From contig JBDREX010000025.1 of the NCBI GenBank assembly GCA_043819345.1, forward strand, positions 1 to 63,167: a stretch of DNA of 63,167 nucleotides. Direction: 5' to 3'. Below, one piece after another: positions 17,541-24,898 of the stretch. The position numbers were made by a program, and so were the translations under genes. The first letter of the stretch is position 1; the number at the start of each line of letters is the position of its first letter. The notes under the pieces were generated by a model that saw nothing but the letters and a program-made list of their open reading frames with translations, was not told the origin of the DNA and did not search any database. This DNA comes from CAYRDK01 sp043819345. GTDB lineage: Bacteria; Omnitrophota; Gorgyraeia; Velamenicoccales; Velamenicoccaceae.

Positions 17541-17945
17541 TCAGCGAGTTTCTTTATCCGTTTCTTCGCTCTCATTATTTGTCTTGAAAGCCATCCGAAT
17601 AACATAATTCAATTTTTCAGGATCATATGGTTTGGTCAAAAAGAAATCCCCGCCAGCCTCTTTTCCCATTTCTATATCTTCTTTTTGCGCTAGAACACTC
17701 AAAAAGACAATGGGGATATCTCTTGTCTCATAATCAGATTTTAATTTCTTACAGACCTCTATGCCATTGAGATAGGGCATCATAATATCCAGAATAATCA
17801 AATCTGGTTTCTTCGATTTTGCTATCTCAATGCCGGTATAACCATCTTCAGCAACAAGAACATCAAAACCAAAAGAAACCAGCCTAAACTTCAGAAGATT
17901 CCTTATGCCTACCTCGTCATCAATAATTAAAATATTTTTTTTCAT
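17541..17945 (-). CDS. Stand-alone response-regulator receiver domain
   Basis: 134 residues with IDDE at residues 8-11, phospho-acceptor Asp53 in LIILDIMMPYLNG, and TKPYD lysine, followed by a short charged tail. It is less similar to the other two receivers than they are to each other. Its ATG overlaps the kinase stop by 4 bp, so it is the receiver most tightly coupled to the kinase by translation. No DNA-binding or enzymatic output domain is present. Confidence 0.93.
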   Translation of the reverse strand: MKKNILIIDDEVGIRNLLKFRLVSFGFDVLVAEDGYTGIEIAKSKKPDLIILDIMMPYLNGIEVCKKLKSDYETRDIPIVFLSVLAQKEDIEMGKEAGGDFFLTKPYDPEKLNYVIRMAFKTNNESEETDKETR

Positions 17946-20900
17946 ACACTCTCTTTATGAACAGGCACCGTAAAAATAAAGGTAGAACCTTTTCCAACTT
18001 CTGACTCCACCCAAATTTCTCCCCCAATAGCCTCTACAAGATTTCGACAAATATAAAGCCCTAAACCAGTCCCACCGGTCCTTCTTACCAACGTACTATC
18101 CAGCTGAACAAACTTACCAAACAAGCGAACAGACTCTTCCGGAGGCAAGCCGGCCCCCTGATCTTTAACGCTGAACTCAACTAAATCGCCAGATCTACGG
18201 CAAGCGATCGTAATTTTACTCTTTTCGCGAGTAAATTTAATGGCATTATTTAAGAGATTCATCAATATTTGAATCAAGCGGTCTTTGTCAACCAACACAA
18301 AAGGCAGGTCCTTTTCCATGCTCCTGATCAAAGACAAACCGCGCTTTTCCATTTCTATCCCAACCAAACCACAAACCTGCTCAATAACATCATCTACCCT
18401 GCATGGAGAAAGGTTAATCTTCAGTAAATCAGATTGAATCTTTGAAATATCGAGAATATCCCCAATCAAACGATTTAAGCGTTTTATATTGGAAAGAGCT
18501 ATATTCAAACAGGATTGCTGGTCTTTATTTAATTTGCCCTGTGTACCATCAGCAACAATTTCAACGCCTTCTTTTATGCATGACAACGGTGTACGCAACT
18601 CATGAGACACCATAGAAACAAATTCAGACTTAATACGCTCCAGCCTCTTTTTCTCAGTAACATTACGCATGTTACACTGGATAATCTTTTTTCCTTCAGC
18701 AAAATAATAAGACAGCCACACTTCAACCGTGAGATCTCTATTAACATCGATCTTCAAATCAATGCCATCATAAAAAACTGACATTTTTTCTTTTAATTTG
18801 TCAAATGCCTCCATTAAGCTCTTGGATTCCGCAAAATACGGAACATGACGATAATCCACATTAATCAAGCGATCTTTAGAACATCCCAGTAAATCTAAAA
18901 GAAAAGAATTAACATCAATAATTTTACCATTATCCGCATCAATAATCAATATGCCGTCCTGAGCCGATTCAAACAACTTTCTAAACATCAATTCGGATTT
19001 TTCCAACGCCATGGTACGTTCTTTAACCAGGCTTTCAAGTCTTTCAGAATAATGCCTGAGACTATCTTCCAGCCGTCTACGCTGAGTAATGTCTTTAGCT
19101 AAATGAATAACGCCAATAATCCTTCCCTTTTCATCCTTGAGAGGAGAAAGGGTGATTTCCATATAAACAGAACTTTTCGTTTCGAAATCCTGATGCATAT
19201 GCGTTGAAATAATCGTTTTGCCCTGATGAGCCACTTCGTTATATTTGCAATCAACACATGTTGGACAAAAATGAGAATAAACCTCATCACATCGCTTGCC
19301 CAAAACCTCCTCTTTAGACAGATGCACTCGGTCTAAAAAGACTTTATTGACATCTATGATGACTTTTGTTTTGCAATCCAATAGCATCAATGCATCACTA
19401 ATAGAATTAAACACATTTTTAGATAATGTGCGTTCATACTTAATCAATTCAATCATCTTTCTTCTTTCTGTAACATCCAGAACCAATGATAAGACATGAT
19501 CAATTTCGCCTTTTTCATTTTTCATGGGTGAACAAATAAGCAAGAGATCCATCTTTCGGCCATCAGGGAAAACAACCTGTTGCTCGCAAGACTGGATCAT
19601 TTCTGTTTCAAAGGTTTTTCTGGAAGGACACGTTTGGCATGTTCGGTCACGGAATCTAAAAGCCTCATAACACTTCTTTCCTTTAAAAGAGCTTAAGCCG
19701 CCAAACCAGGACTCCATTACCTCATTAACCCAAACTACATCATAATCCTTATTGATAAGAATCAATCCTGCGCCAATAGATGAGGCTATTCTGCTAAGCC
19801 TATTTCGCTCTTCAGAAATTTTATGCTCCATCAGCTTGTGCTCTGTCATATCTTGAACCAGCCCCATGCCAAAGAGAATGCTCCCCCTGGAATCCTTGAC
19901 AGGAAAAAGCGTCATCATAACATCAACACGGCCATCTCTTGTCTTATGAACTGCCTCACACTCAATCGTTTCCCTTTGAAAAACTTTTTCAATCGCCGAA
20001 TTCATCCCTTCAATACCAAGTAAATCCGTAATCTTTTTACTCTCCAAAGGATTCTTCTCATTGACAACATCATCTTTGTGAAATCCATAGAGCTTCGTAG
20101 CACCCACATTCCAATAAATAATCCTTTGATCCCGATCAAAACCAAAAATGGCATTTGGCGAATTATTGAGGATGCCCCTAAAAGTCTCTTCTGACCGAGC
20201 TAATTCCAGCTCTGTTTCCTTTAGGCTGCTTAAAGCTCTTTTAAGGTTATTTTTCTGCACTTCCAACTCATAATTATTCAAAGCAAAACCAATCAGAAAA
20301 ATATAACCCGCAATCAAAATAACTAAAAACAAAAACGTAACAAAAATAGCATATAACCTGCTACGATAAACGAAATAATCGATCTTGTCGGCATTCAAAT
20401 CCATGCCAAGAACATAAGATGCGCCATCTCTCTTATTAAAAAAAGGAATAAATACTGTCGAAGCAAACTGGCCCGCACGATTCTGATACTCCGCAATAGT
20501 ACATCGTTTGGAGTTGAGCGCGTCCAAGATAGCTTTTTTAGGAAGATTATCACCAAAAGCCGGTATAAAATCCTGTGGAAAAACCTGCGATTGACTACCA
20601 ATAGCAAAGGAAAAACTATCTTTCTCAACTACGATAAGGTAGAGAGATTTCGCAAAAGAAGCGGTATCAGCCAATTCTGACATTTGTCGATGCATATACC
20701 GATACTGCTGATATACAGCATCGCTTCTAGCACCAGCAAAATTTTCAAAATTCTGCCGCTTAAATGTATTGGCCAAAAGCTTTGCATCAGACATTATAAT
20801 TCTTTTTAAACTCTGTCGCTCGTATTGCTCGATAGACCAAACAAGTTTTGCCCCTAGCAATATAAAAAAGATATAGAGAACAGAAAACGATATGAGAATA

Positions 20901-21652
20901 ACTCTGACACTACCGATAACCCTGCTAGAACCACGAAGGATTAAAGACCTCTTTGCAGCAATGCATATGAAGAAGAAAGCTATGATTGTTGCTAATATAC
21001 TTCTAACCAGCTGAATAGGAACATGTGTTACGCTTAAAAAAGATTCATTGTTCAACCAAGCCCCCATGAAAAAGTTAACCTTCGGAACAATCAATCCTGC
21101 AAAAAAAGCGTATAGGGAAAAAAAGATGGCACCAAAGGAAAAAATCCAATTTTGTCCTCTTTCACTTTTTTGACACCCCATAATAGTAAATATATAGACG
21201 ACCCCTATTAAGGTAGGCAAAATCAGAAAATACCTGGTAAACGAAGTGAAAGCAGAGTGTCCCTTTTGCGTTAATAGCAGAAAAAATAAAATTAATACAA
21301 AGGGAAGAAAAACCAGGGAAGAAATAGAAATATTCTTAAGGGATTTCATCGACTTACGGAAGAATTGGACCAAGCAGAGAGAAGAAACACCCATCAAAAA
21401 ATTACGCTGACTTAATAAAAAAGATGGATTCATAAATGACATGGCCAACATATCCAGCCAGATATGAAATCCATATAAAAAACTAAAAACTGCGATACAT
21501 AACCAACAGATACCTTTATTCCCTTTCTCACGAAAAAAAAGCAATAAAAAAACAGCACCCAAAAAGAAAAAAGCGATGCCGTAAAATAAAAAAATAAAAT
21601 CTAAATTGTGAACTAGAATATTTTCCATATGCATATAAAAAAACTGTGGCAT
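17942..21652 (-). CDS. Membrane sensor histidine kinase with multiple PAS domains
   Basis: A 1236-residue hybrid of membrane sensor and kinase. Residues 1-265 hold about seven or eight hydrophobic segments. Residues 270-430 form a probable periplasmic domain closed by a transmembrane helix near 435-460. Then come four PAS-like domains starting near 505, 630, 755 and 890; the second and third carry cysteine clusters (RTCQTCPS, HFCPTCVDC) that could bind metal or sense redox. The HisKA box is MVSHELRTPL with His1017, followed by the N box (NLLNNAIKF), G1 (DQGAGLP) and G2 (GTGLGLYICR). It has no receiver of its own; three receivers follow directly. The signal is unknown. Confidence 0.93.
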   Translation of the reverse strand: MPQFFYMHMENILVHNLDFIFLFYGIAFFFLGAVFLLLFFREKGNKGICWLCIAVFSFLYGFHIWLDMLAMSFMNPSFLLSQRNFLMGVSSLCLVQFFRKSMKSLKNISISSLVFLPFVLILFFLLLTQKGHSAFTSFTRYFLILPTLIGVVYIFTIMGCQKSERGQNWIFSFGAIFFSLYAFFAGLIVPKVNFFMGAWLNNESFLSVTHVPIQLVRSILATIIAFFFICIAAKRSLILRGSSRVIGSVRVILISFSVLYIFFILLGAKLVWSIEQYERQSLKRIIMSDAKLLANTFKRQNFENFAGARSDAVYQQYRYMHRQMSELADTASFAKSLYLIVVEKDSFSFAIGSQSQVFPQDFIPAFGDNLPKKAILDALNSKRCTIAEYQNRAGQFASTVFIPFFNKRDGASYVLGMDLNADKIDYFVYRSRLYAIFVTFLFLVILIAGYIFLIGFALNNYELEVQKNNLKRALSSLKETELELARSEETFRGILNNSPNAIFGFDRDQRIIYWNVGATKLYGFHKDDVVNEKNPLESKKITDLLGIEGMNSAIEKVFQRETIECEAVHKTRDGRVDVMMTLFPVKDSRGSILFGMGLVQDMTEHKLMEHKISEERNRLSRIASSIGAGLILINKDYDVVWVNEVMESWFGGLSSFKGKKCYEAFRFRDRTCQTCPSRKTFETEMIQSCEQQVVFPDGRKMDLLLICSPMKNEKGEIDHVLSLVLDVTERRKMIELIKYERTLSKNVFNSISDALMLLDCKTKVIIDVNKVFLDRVHLSKEEVLGKRCDEVYSHFCPTCVDCKYNEVAHQGKTIISTHMHQDFETKSSVYMEITLSPLKDEKGRIIGVIHLAKDITQRRRLEDSLRHYSERLESLVKERTMALEKSELMFRKLFESAQDGILIIDADNGKIIDVNSFLLDLLGCSKDRLINVDYRHVPYFAESKSLMEAFDKLKEKMSVFYDGIDLKIDVNRDLTVEVWLSYYFAEGKKIIQCNMRNVTEKKRLERIKSEFVSMVSHELRTPLSCIKEGVEIVADGTQGKLNKDQQSCLNIALSNIKRLNRLIGDILDISKIQSDLLKINLSPCRVDDVIEQVCGLVGIEMEKRGLSLIRSMEKDLPFVLVDKDRLIQILMNLLNNAIKFTREKSKITIACRRSGDLVEFSVKDQGAGLPPEESVRLFGKFVQLDSTLVRRTGGTGLGLYICRNLVEAIGGEIWVESEVGKGSTFIFTVPVHKESV

Positions 21653-21829
21653 AGAACCACAGTTATTCCTTTAAGGATAATATCTTTTGCAATTGTTTTT
21701 TAACACAAGGAATCCTGTTAGAAAATAATGTTTTTTTTAACAAGACCAATTCTGATTTAAATCTTATCACAGTAAACTAAACGCGTCAATGGAAGTATAG
21801 CGAAACGATTTATTCGCAGAACAAAAAAT

Positions 21830-22204
21830 AAGCGGGAGATGGGAATCTTCCTCACCCGCCTCGCATTCGCTCGTCTCCTTCGGAACCGGCACCATCGCTC
21901 AATCAGTTTTACAACTGATTCCATAAGGACTTCGTCCCTCTGGCGTCGTTCTGACTCCGTCAGAACTCCTGTCACCCTTTAAGGGGATTGCCTGCAATCC
22001 CCTTAACAACCCCTTAGCAGTTTCTACAAAACCCGTAGAAACTGTACCTTCGGCGCTCAGGTCGGCTTCGATTCCCATCAATTCAAAAAGCGGGAGATGG
22101 GAATCTTCCTCACCCGCCTCGCATTCGCTCGTCTCCTTCGGAACCGGCCGCCCTCGCTTCATCCTTCGGCGCTCAGGTCGGCTTCGATTCCCATCAATTC
22201 AAAA
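21830..22204. repeat. Two repeat units built on the tRNA-Gly 3' end
   Basis: Downstream of tRNA-Gly (minus-strand sense) the last 16 bases of the tRNA recur twice, as GATTCCCATCTCCCGC, at 22090-22105 and 21832-21847. A 61-bp block is identical at 21830-21890 and 22088-22148, and a 59-bp block is identical at 22047-22105 and 22163-22221, the latter running into the real tRNA. Unit 2 is about 116 bp. Unit 1 is about 257 bp because it holds 156 extra bases of hairpins. Both repeated tRNA pieces start at the same place, just after TTC in the T-loop. Open frames across this stretch are not genes. Confidence 0.85.
21901..22044 (-). other. Array of five consecutive perfect hairpins (structured RNA or nested palindromes)
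   Basis: Inside repeat unit 1 there are five adjacent stem-loops. They are AATCAGTT/AACTGATT (21901-21920), GGAC/GTCC (21927-21936), GTTCTGAC/GTCAGAAC (21948-21966), TAAGGGGATTGC/GCAATCCCCTTA (21980-22005) and CAGTTTCTAC/GTAGAAACTG (22018-22044). All but the second have stems of 8-12 bp without mismatch and loops of 2-7 bases. If the tRNA transcript reads through, the RNA would be highly structured. I do not recognise a known ncRNA family; a pile of nested short palindromic elements is an alternative. Confidence 0.6.
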
Positions 22205-22275
22205 AGCGGGAGATGGGAATCGAACCCACATAACCAGCTTGGAAGGCTAGTGTTCTACCACTGAACTACTCCCGC
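22205..22275 (-). tRNA. tRNA-Gly (TCC)
   Basis: A complete cloverleaf on the minus strand: acceptor GCGGGAG/CTCCCGC, D-arm GTTC...GAAC, anticodon stem CTAGC/GCTGG (one G-T pair) with loop CTTCCAA (anticodon TCC), T-arm GTGGGTTCGATTCCCAT and discriminator T, which is usual for bacterial tRNA-Gly. CCA is not encoded. A run of T follows directly. Sixteen bases further downstream is a 13-base sequence fully complementary to its own T-arm (22183-22195 against 22212-22224). Confidence 0.95.
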
Positions 22276-22422
22276 AAAATTCATCGTGTTTCCACAAATC
22301 CTTTTTCTTTTTCTCTGTCGAAAAGAACATAGGATGTGGCGTCGTTTCTCGCTATGACCCTTGTCGGGTCATGACGCTCGACACGACACTCACAATATTT
22401 TTTCTCTGTCGAAAAAATATTG
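22276..22422. repeat. Palindrome-rich spacer between tRNA-Tyr and tRNA-Gly
   Basis: This 147-bp spacer carries three inverted repeats. They are CCACAAATCCT...AGGATGTGG (22292-22340, imperfect), ATGACCC...GGGTCAT (about 22354-22372), and a perfect 14-bp stem CACAATATTTTTTC/GAAAAAATATTGTG (22391-22424) that abuts the tRNA-Tyr 3' end. The string TTTCTCTGTCGAAAA occurs twice. No coding potential is credible. It fits the pattern of palindromes around every tRNA in this window. Confidence 0.65.
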
Positions 22423-22505
22423 TGGACAGGAGAGGATTTGAACCTCTGAAGCAATAATGCAGCAGATTTACAGTCTGCCCCCTTTAGCCACTTGGGTACC
22501 TGTCC
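22423..22505 (-). tRNA. tRNA-Tyr (GTA)
   Basis: A long-variable-arm tRNA on the minus strand: acceptor GGACAGG/CCTGTCC, anticodon stem GCAGA/TCTGC with loop CTGTAAA (anticodon GTA), a variable arm around TGCATTATTGCTTC, T-arm AGAGGTTCAAATCCTCT and discriminator A. CCA is not encoded. The order tRNA-Thr(TGT), Tyr(GTA), Gly(TCC) is the usual start of the bacterial tRNA cluster ahead of a tuf gene. Confidence 0.95.
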
Positions 22506-22513
22506 AAAATCAA

Positions 22514-22590
22514 GCCGAAGAAGGGAATTGCCCGCCAAAAAGATTGGCGGGTCCGCCTTCGGCGGAAACCCCTGGCCCGCTGTTTGCAAG
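22514..22590 (-). pseudogene. Broken tRNA-Thr copy with palindromic insertion in the T-loop
   Basis: Bases 22514-22530 repeat the intact tRNA-Thr 3' end exactly (17 nt, plus flanking AAATCAA). A 36-bp insert follows (22531-22566), made of two back-to-back perfect hairpins, CCCGCC/GGCGGG and TCCGCC/GGCGGA. After it the tRNA-Thr sequence resumes for about 24 nt (22567-22590, matching ACCCGCTGTTT with two changes) and then is lost before the D-arm. In tRNA sense the insert splits the T-loop after TT. It cannot be a working tRNA. The intact gene lies 19 bp away. Confidence 0.82.
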
Positions 22591-22608
22591 CCTTAGCTTT
22601 AAAAATCA

Positions 22609-22681
22609 AGCCGAAGAAGGGAATTGAACCCCCGACCCGCTGTTTACAAAACAGCTGCTCTACCAACTGAGCTACTTCGGC
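22609..22681 (-). tRNA. tRNA-Thr (TGT)
   Basis: A complete cloverleaf on the minus strand: acceptor GCCGAAG/CTTCGGC, D-arm GCTC...GAGC, anticodon stem GCTGT/ACAGC with loop TTTGTAA (anticodon TGT), T-arm GGGGGTTCAATTCCC and discriminator T. CCA is not encoded. It is the first gene of a Thr-Tyr-Gly cluster; the tRNA-Thr(GGT) and tuf genes that normally follow in many bacteria are missing here. Confidence 0.95.
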
Positions 22682-22731
22682 AAAACCTTATTTTAGTTAA
22701 CGCTAAAAAATGACTATTAATAATTCCAATG

Positions 22732-22814
22732 ATTAAAGACAACACCCGATTTAATCTCTGAAATCACATTAAAAATCGCTGTAATCAAGTTCATATGAAA
22801 TTTTCAGCATGAAC
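22732..22814 (+). repeat. Dispersed repeat family B, copy 1
   Basis: This 83-bp stretch aligns end to end with 31348-31431. Shared blocks include ATTAARGACARCAC, TAATCT and AAATCGC..TAATCAA, ending in TTCAGCAT..AAC. I judge identity at roughly 70 percent by eye. It ends in a weak inverted repeat GTTCAT...ATGAAC. It sits in the gap between tRNA-Thr and the end of nnrD, so here it does not lead any plus-strand gene. A shorter reverse-oriented copy lies before trpE. Confidence 0.6.
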
Positions 22815-22825
22815 TATACAAAAAA

Positions 22826-23692
22826 CTACTTATCAAATCTAACTTTTTTAAAAGCCGCCGGCAAATAATCAATAATATCGGAAGCAATCAGGCTTATGGG
22901 GGTCTTGTCTTTTACTGCACAATCCGCAGCCAAACCATGAATATAGACTCCGAATTTTGAAGCTTCAAATGCGCTCAAACCCTGCGCCAAAAAACTCGCG
23001 ATCACCCCAGATAAAACATCGCCTGTTCCAGCAGTGGCCATACCAGGATTTCCCGTTTCATTCACGTAGGTCTTCCCTTTTTCATCCACAACAATCGTCT
23101 CGTGCCCTTTTAAGACTAGTGTTAGATTATAACGGAGAGCGAAATTTTTTGCAACTTCTTTTCTATTTTCTTGTATTTGCTTAACACTGAAACCCGTAAG
23201 GCGCGACATCTCTTTTGGATGAGGCGTCAAAACAATAGGGTTCTTTAAATTCTTCAAAAGATCAACGCGCCCTTCAAACGCGTTAAGCCCGTCGGCATCT
23301 AAAAGCATTGGGCCAGATACATGCCCAATAACAGACCTAATCAATTGCTGTGTTTGCGCATGACGGGAAAGCCCTGGCCCCACAAGGACACTATCGGCTC
23401 TACCTAAATAATTTTTTATATTTTTAAACGCCTTCTTACTCAAAGAGTGCTGTTCTAATTCTGGCAGAGGCACCACCATAACTTCCAATAAATGTGAAAC
23501 CACCGCCTCATACAAACGCTCAGGCACACCCAGTGTCACCAATCCAGCACCCGCACGCATAGCCGCCTGGGCAGATAAACATGCAGCACCCGCATATGGC
23601 ACAGAACCGGCCAAAATAAAAACATGGCCGAAATCTTTTTTATGCGCATCTATTTTTCTATGGGATAATTGCGCTGGCAACAGCATATTCAT
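22826..23692 (-). CDS. nnrD: ADP-dependent NAD(P)H-hydrate dehydratase
   Basis: Repairs hydrated NADH and NADPH. The 288 residues match the carbohydrate-kinase-like dehydratase half only; the NnrE epimerase domain usually fused in front is absent. Signatures include GHVFILAGSVPYAGAACLSAQAA (start of the fold), VGPGLSR, LDADGLN and the NETGNPGMATAGTGDVLSG catalytic block. The start is uncertain by two codons (ATG at 23692 or 23686), and neither has a clear ribosome-binding site. It overlaps the end of acpS by up to 35 bp and closes the operon tilS/ftsH-folP-cdaA-pdxJ-acpS-nnrD. Confidence 0.93.
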   Translation of the reverse strand: MNMLLPAQLSHRKIDAHKKDFGHVFILAGSVPYAGAACLSAQAAMRAGAGLVTLGVPERLYEAVVSHLLEVMVVPLPELEQHSLSKKAFKNIKNYLGRADSVLVGPGLSRHAQTQQLIRSVIGHVSGPMLLDADGLNAFEGRVDLLKNLKNPIVLTPHPKEMSRLTGFSVKQIQENRKEVAKNFALRYNLTLVLKGHETIVVDEKGKTYVNETGNPGMATAGTGDVLSGVIASFLAQGLSAFEASKFGVYIHGLAADCAVKDKTPISLIASDIIDYLPAAFKKVRFDK

Positions 23693-23996
23693 GGGTATGT
23701 GAAATTGAAAGCAAAATAGATTCCAATTTATTTTTTACATTACAACGAGGCCGGCCAAATTCATCATTAAAAATTTCGATATCTTTAAAATTCAACGCTG
23801 GCCTTGTCCCAAAAGCCTTAAAAACCGCTTCTTTTGCTGCAAATCGTGCCGCAAGATGCTGCAAAGGAAAATGCTTTTTCTTAGAATAAGCTATTTCTCT
23901 CTCTGTAAAAACTCTTTTTAAAAAAACATCTCCCCATCTTTCAACAGCTCCTTCAAGCCTTTTGATCTCAACAATATCAACACCATGCCCCCTCAT
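23658..23996 (-). CDS. acpS: Holo-[acyl-carrier-protein] synthase
   Basis: Transfers 4'-phosphopantetheine from CoA to apo-ACP. The 112 residues contain the metal-binding start GHGVDIVEIKRLE, the FAAKEAVFKAFGT motif with the catalytic Glu/Lys, and the late LLSISHTHEYAVA block. The length is typical. It lies 3 bp after pdxJ and overlaps nnrD, a frequent arrangement (pdxJ-acpS-nnrD). Confidence 0.95.
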   Translation of the reverse strand: MRGHGVDIVEIKRLEGAVERWGDVFLKRVFTEREIAYSKKKHFPLQHLAARFAAKEAVFKAFGTRPALNFKDIEIFNDEFGRPRCNVKNKLESILLSISHTHEYAVASAIIP

Positions 23997-23999
23997 ATT

Positions 24000-24716
24000 T
24001 CAACGCCTTTCCAACAGTTTCTTCATCTCAGAAACAGCCTTCTTTAATCCCACAAAAACAGAATGACAAATTATGGAATAACCGATATTAAGCTCGCTGA
24101 TATAGTTGATGTCAACAATTGCTGATGTATTATTATAATCCAATCCATGCCCAGCATTAACAACCAGTCCTAACATATGCGCGTATTCAGAAGCCGCTTT
24201 TATTTTTGATAAGTGCCTATTGACATCCTTTGTACTTTTACTATCAGCATAATGGCCTGTATGCAATTCTATCATATCAACACCAAGATCCCGGGCTTTC
24301 TTTATTTGACGATGGTCCGGCTCAATAAAAAGGCTCACCTCAATACCACTTTTTTTTAATAAATCAGAAACTTTACCAATCTTTCGCTCAAACTTAATAA
24401 CGTTTAAACCACCCTCTGTCGTCAATTCCTGCCTTTTTTCCGGCACCAATGTTGCCTGGTCAGGTTTAATCTTACAAGCAATATTAACAATATCACTAGC
24501 GATGGACATCTCCAAGTTTAGTCTTTTCCGAAGATGTCTTCGAAGAGCCTTAACATCGTTATCATGAATATGCCGCCTATCTTCGCGTAAATGTACAACA
24601 ATAGAATCAGCACCCGCTATTTCACAAATCTGGGCCGCCAATAGGATATCAGGATACATTGATTTTCTCAATTGCCGAAGACTCGCTACATGATCTATAT
24701 TTACACCTAATTTTAA
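24000..24716 (-). CDS. pdxJ: Pyridoxine 5'-phosphate synthase
   Basis: Condenses 1-deoxy-xylulose 5-phosphate with 3-amino-2-oxopropyl phosphate to form pyridoxine phosphate (DXP-dependent B6 route). The start MLKLGVNIDHVASLRQ is the canonical PdxJ N-terminus, so I set the start at 24716. A longer frame to 24752 would add 12 residues overlapping the small upstream gene. Other blocks are DSIVVHLREDRRHI, VPEKR, VSLFIEPD, ELHTGHYA and VNAGHGLDY. Length is 238 residues. pdxA, the partner enzyme for the substrate, is at 47222-48169 in this window. Confidence 0.95.
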   Translation of the reverse strand, partial: LKLGVNIDHVASLRQLRKSMYPDILLAAQICEIAGADSIVVHLREDRRHIHDNDVKALRRHLRKRLNLEMSIASDIVNIACKIKPDQATLVPEKRQELTTEGGLNVIKFERKIGKVSDLLKKSGIEVSLFIEPDHRQIKKARDLGVDMIELHTGHYADSKSTKDVNRHLSKIKAASEYAHMLGLVVNAGHGLDYNNTSAIVDINYISELNIGYSIICHSVFVGLKKAVSEMKKLLERR

Positions 24717-24735
24717 CATGATCTTTTCTCGATTA

Positions 24736-24858
24736 TTATTTAAACTCTCCATTTACATAAAGATACATAACGATAGCCAATACTAAAGCAATAATTTTGT
24801 ATAAAGGATAATGCGTAAACCATTTTTTAAGATCTGAAAATATATTTGGCAGTTTCAT
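24736..24858 (-). CDS. 40-residue CdaR (YbbR)-like membrane anchor peptide
   Basis: A short gene between cdaA and pdxJ. A strong GAGGTGAT ribosome-binding site lies 2 bp before the ATG. The peptide has a soluble basic start, then one transmembrane helix (about residues 17-35, KIIALVLAIVMYLYVNGE) and stops after VNGEFK. That segment closely resembles the N-terminal anchor of CdaR/YbbR, the membrane regulator normally encoded next to the diadenylate cyclase cdaA, which has pattern (K)IIALxxAxxLyxxVN. The periplasmic YbbR repeats are absent and there is no room for them before pdxJ. I infer either a CdaR cut down to its anchor or a decayed gene; the good ribosome-binding site and intact frame favour the former. 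Confidence 0.7.
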   Translation of the reverse strand: MKLPNIFSDLKKWFTHYPLYKIIALVLAIVMYLYVNGEFK

Positions 24859-24898
24859 ACATCACCTCAAAAATTCCCTATTTTTGCCCTAACATTTA

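Noticed and set aside
21830..22221. CRISPR-like repeat-spacer array
   Set aside because: Only two long repeats of unequal spacing derived from tRNA-Gly, with no cas genes and no regular spacers.
21757..22666. Open reading frames of 60-100 codons across the tRNA cluster
   Set aside because: They run through intact tRNAs and repeat units, have no ribosome-binding sites, and their translations are repeats of tRNA-derived sequence.
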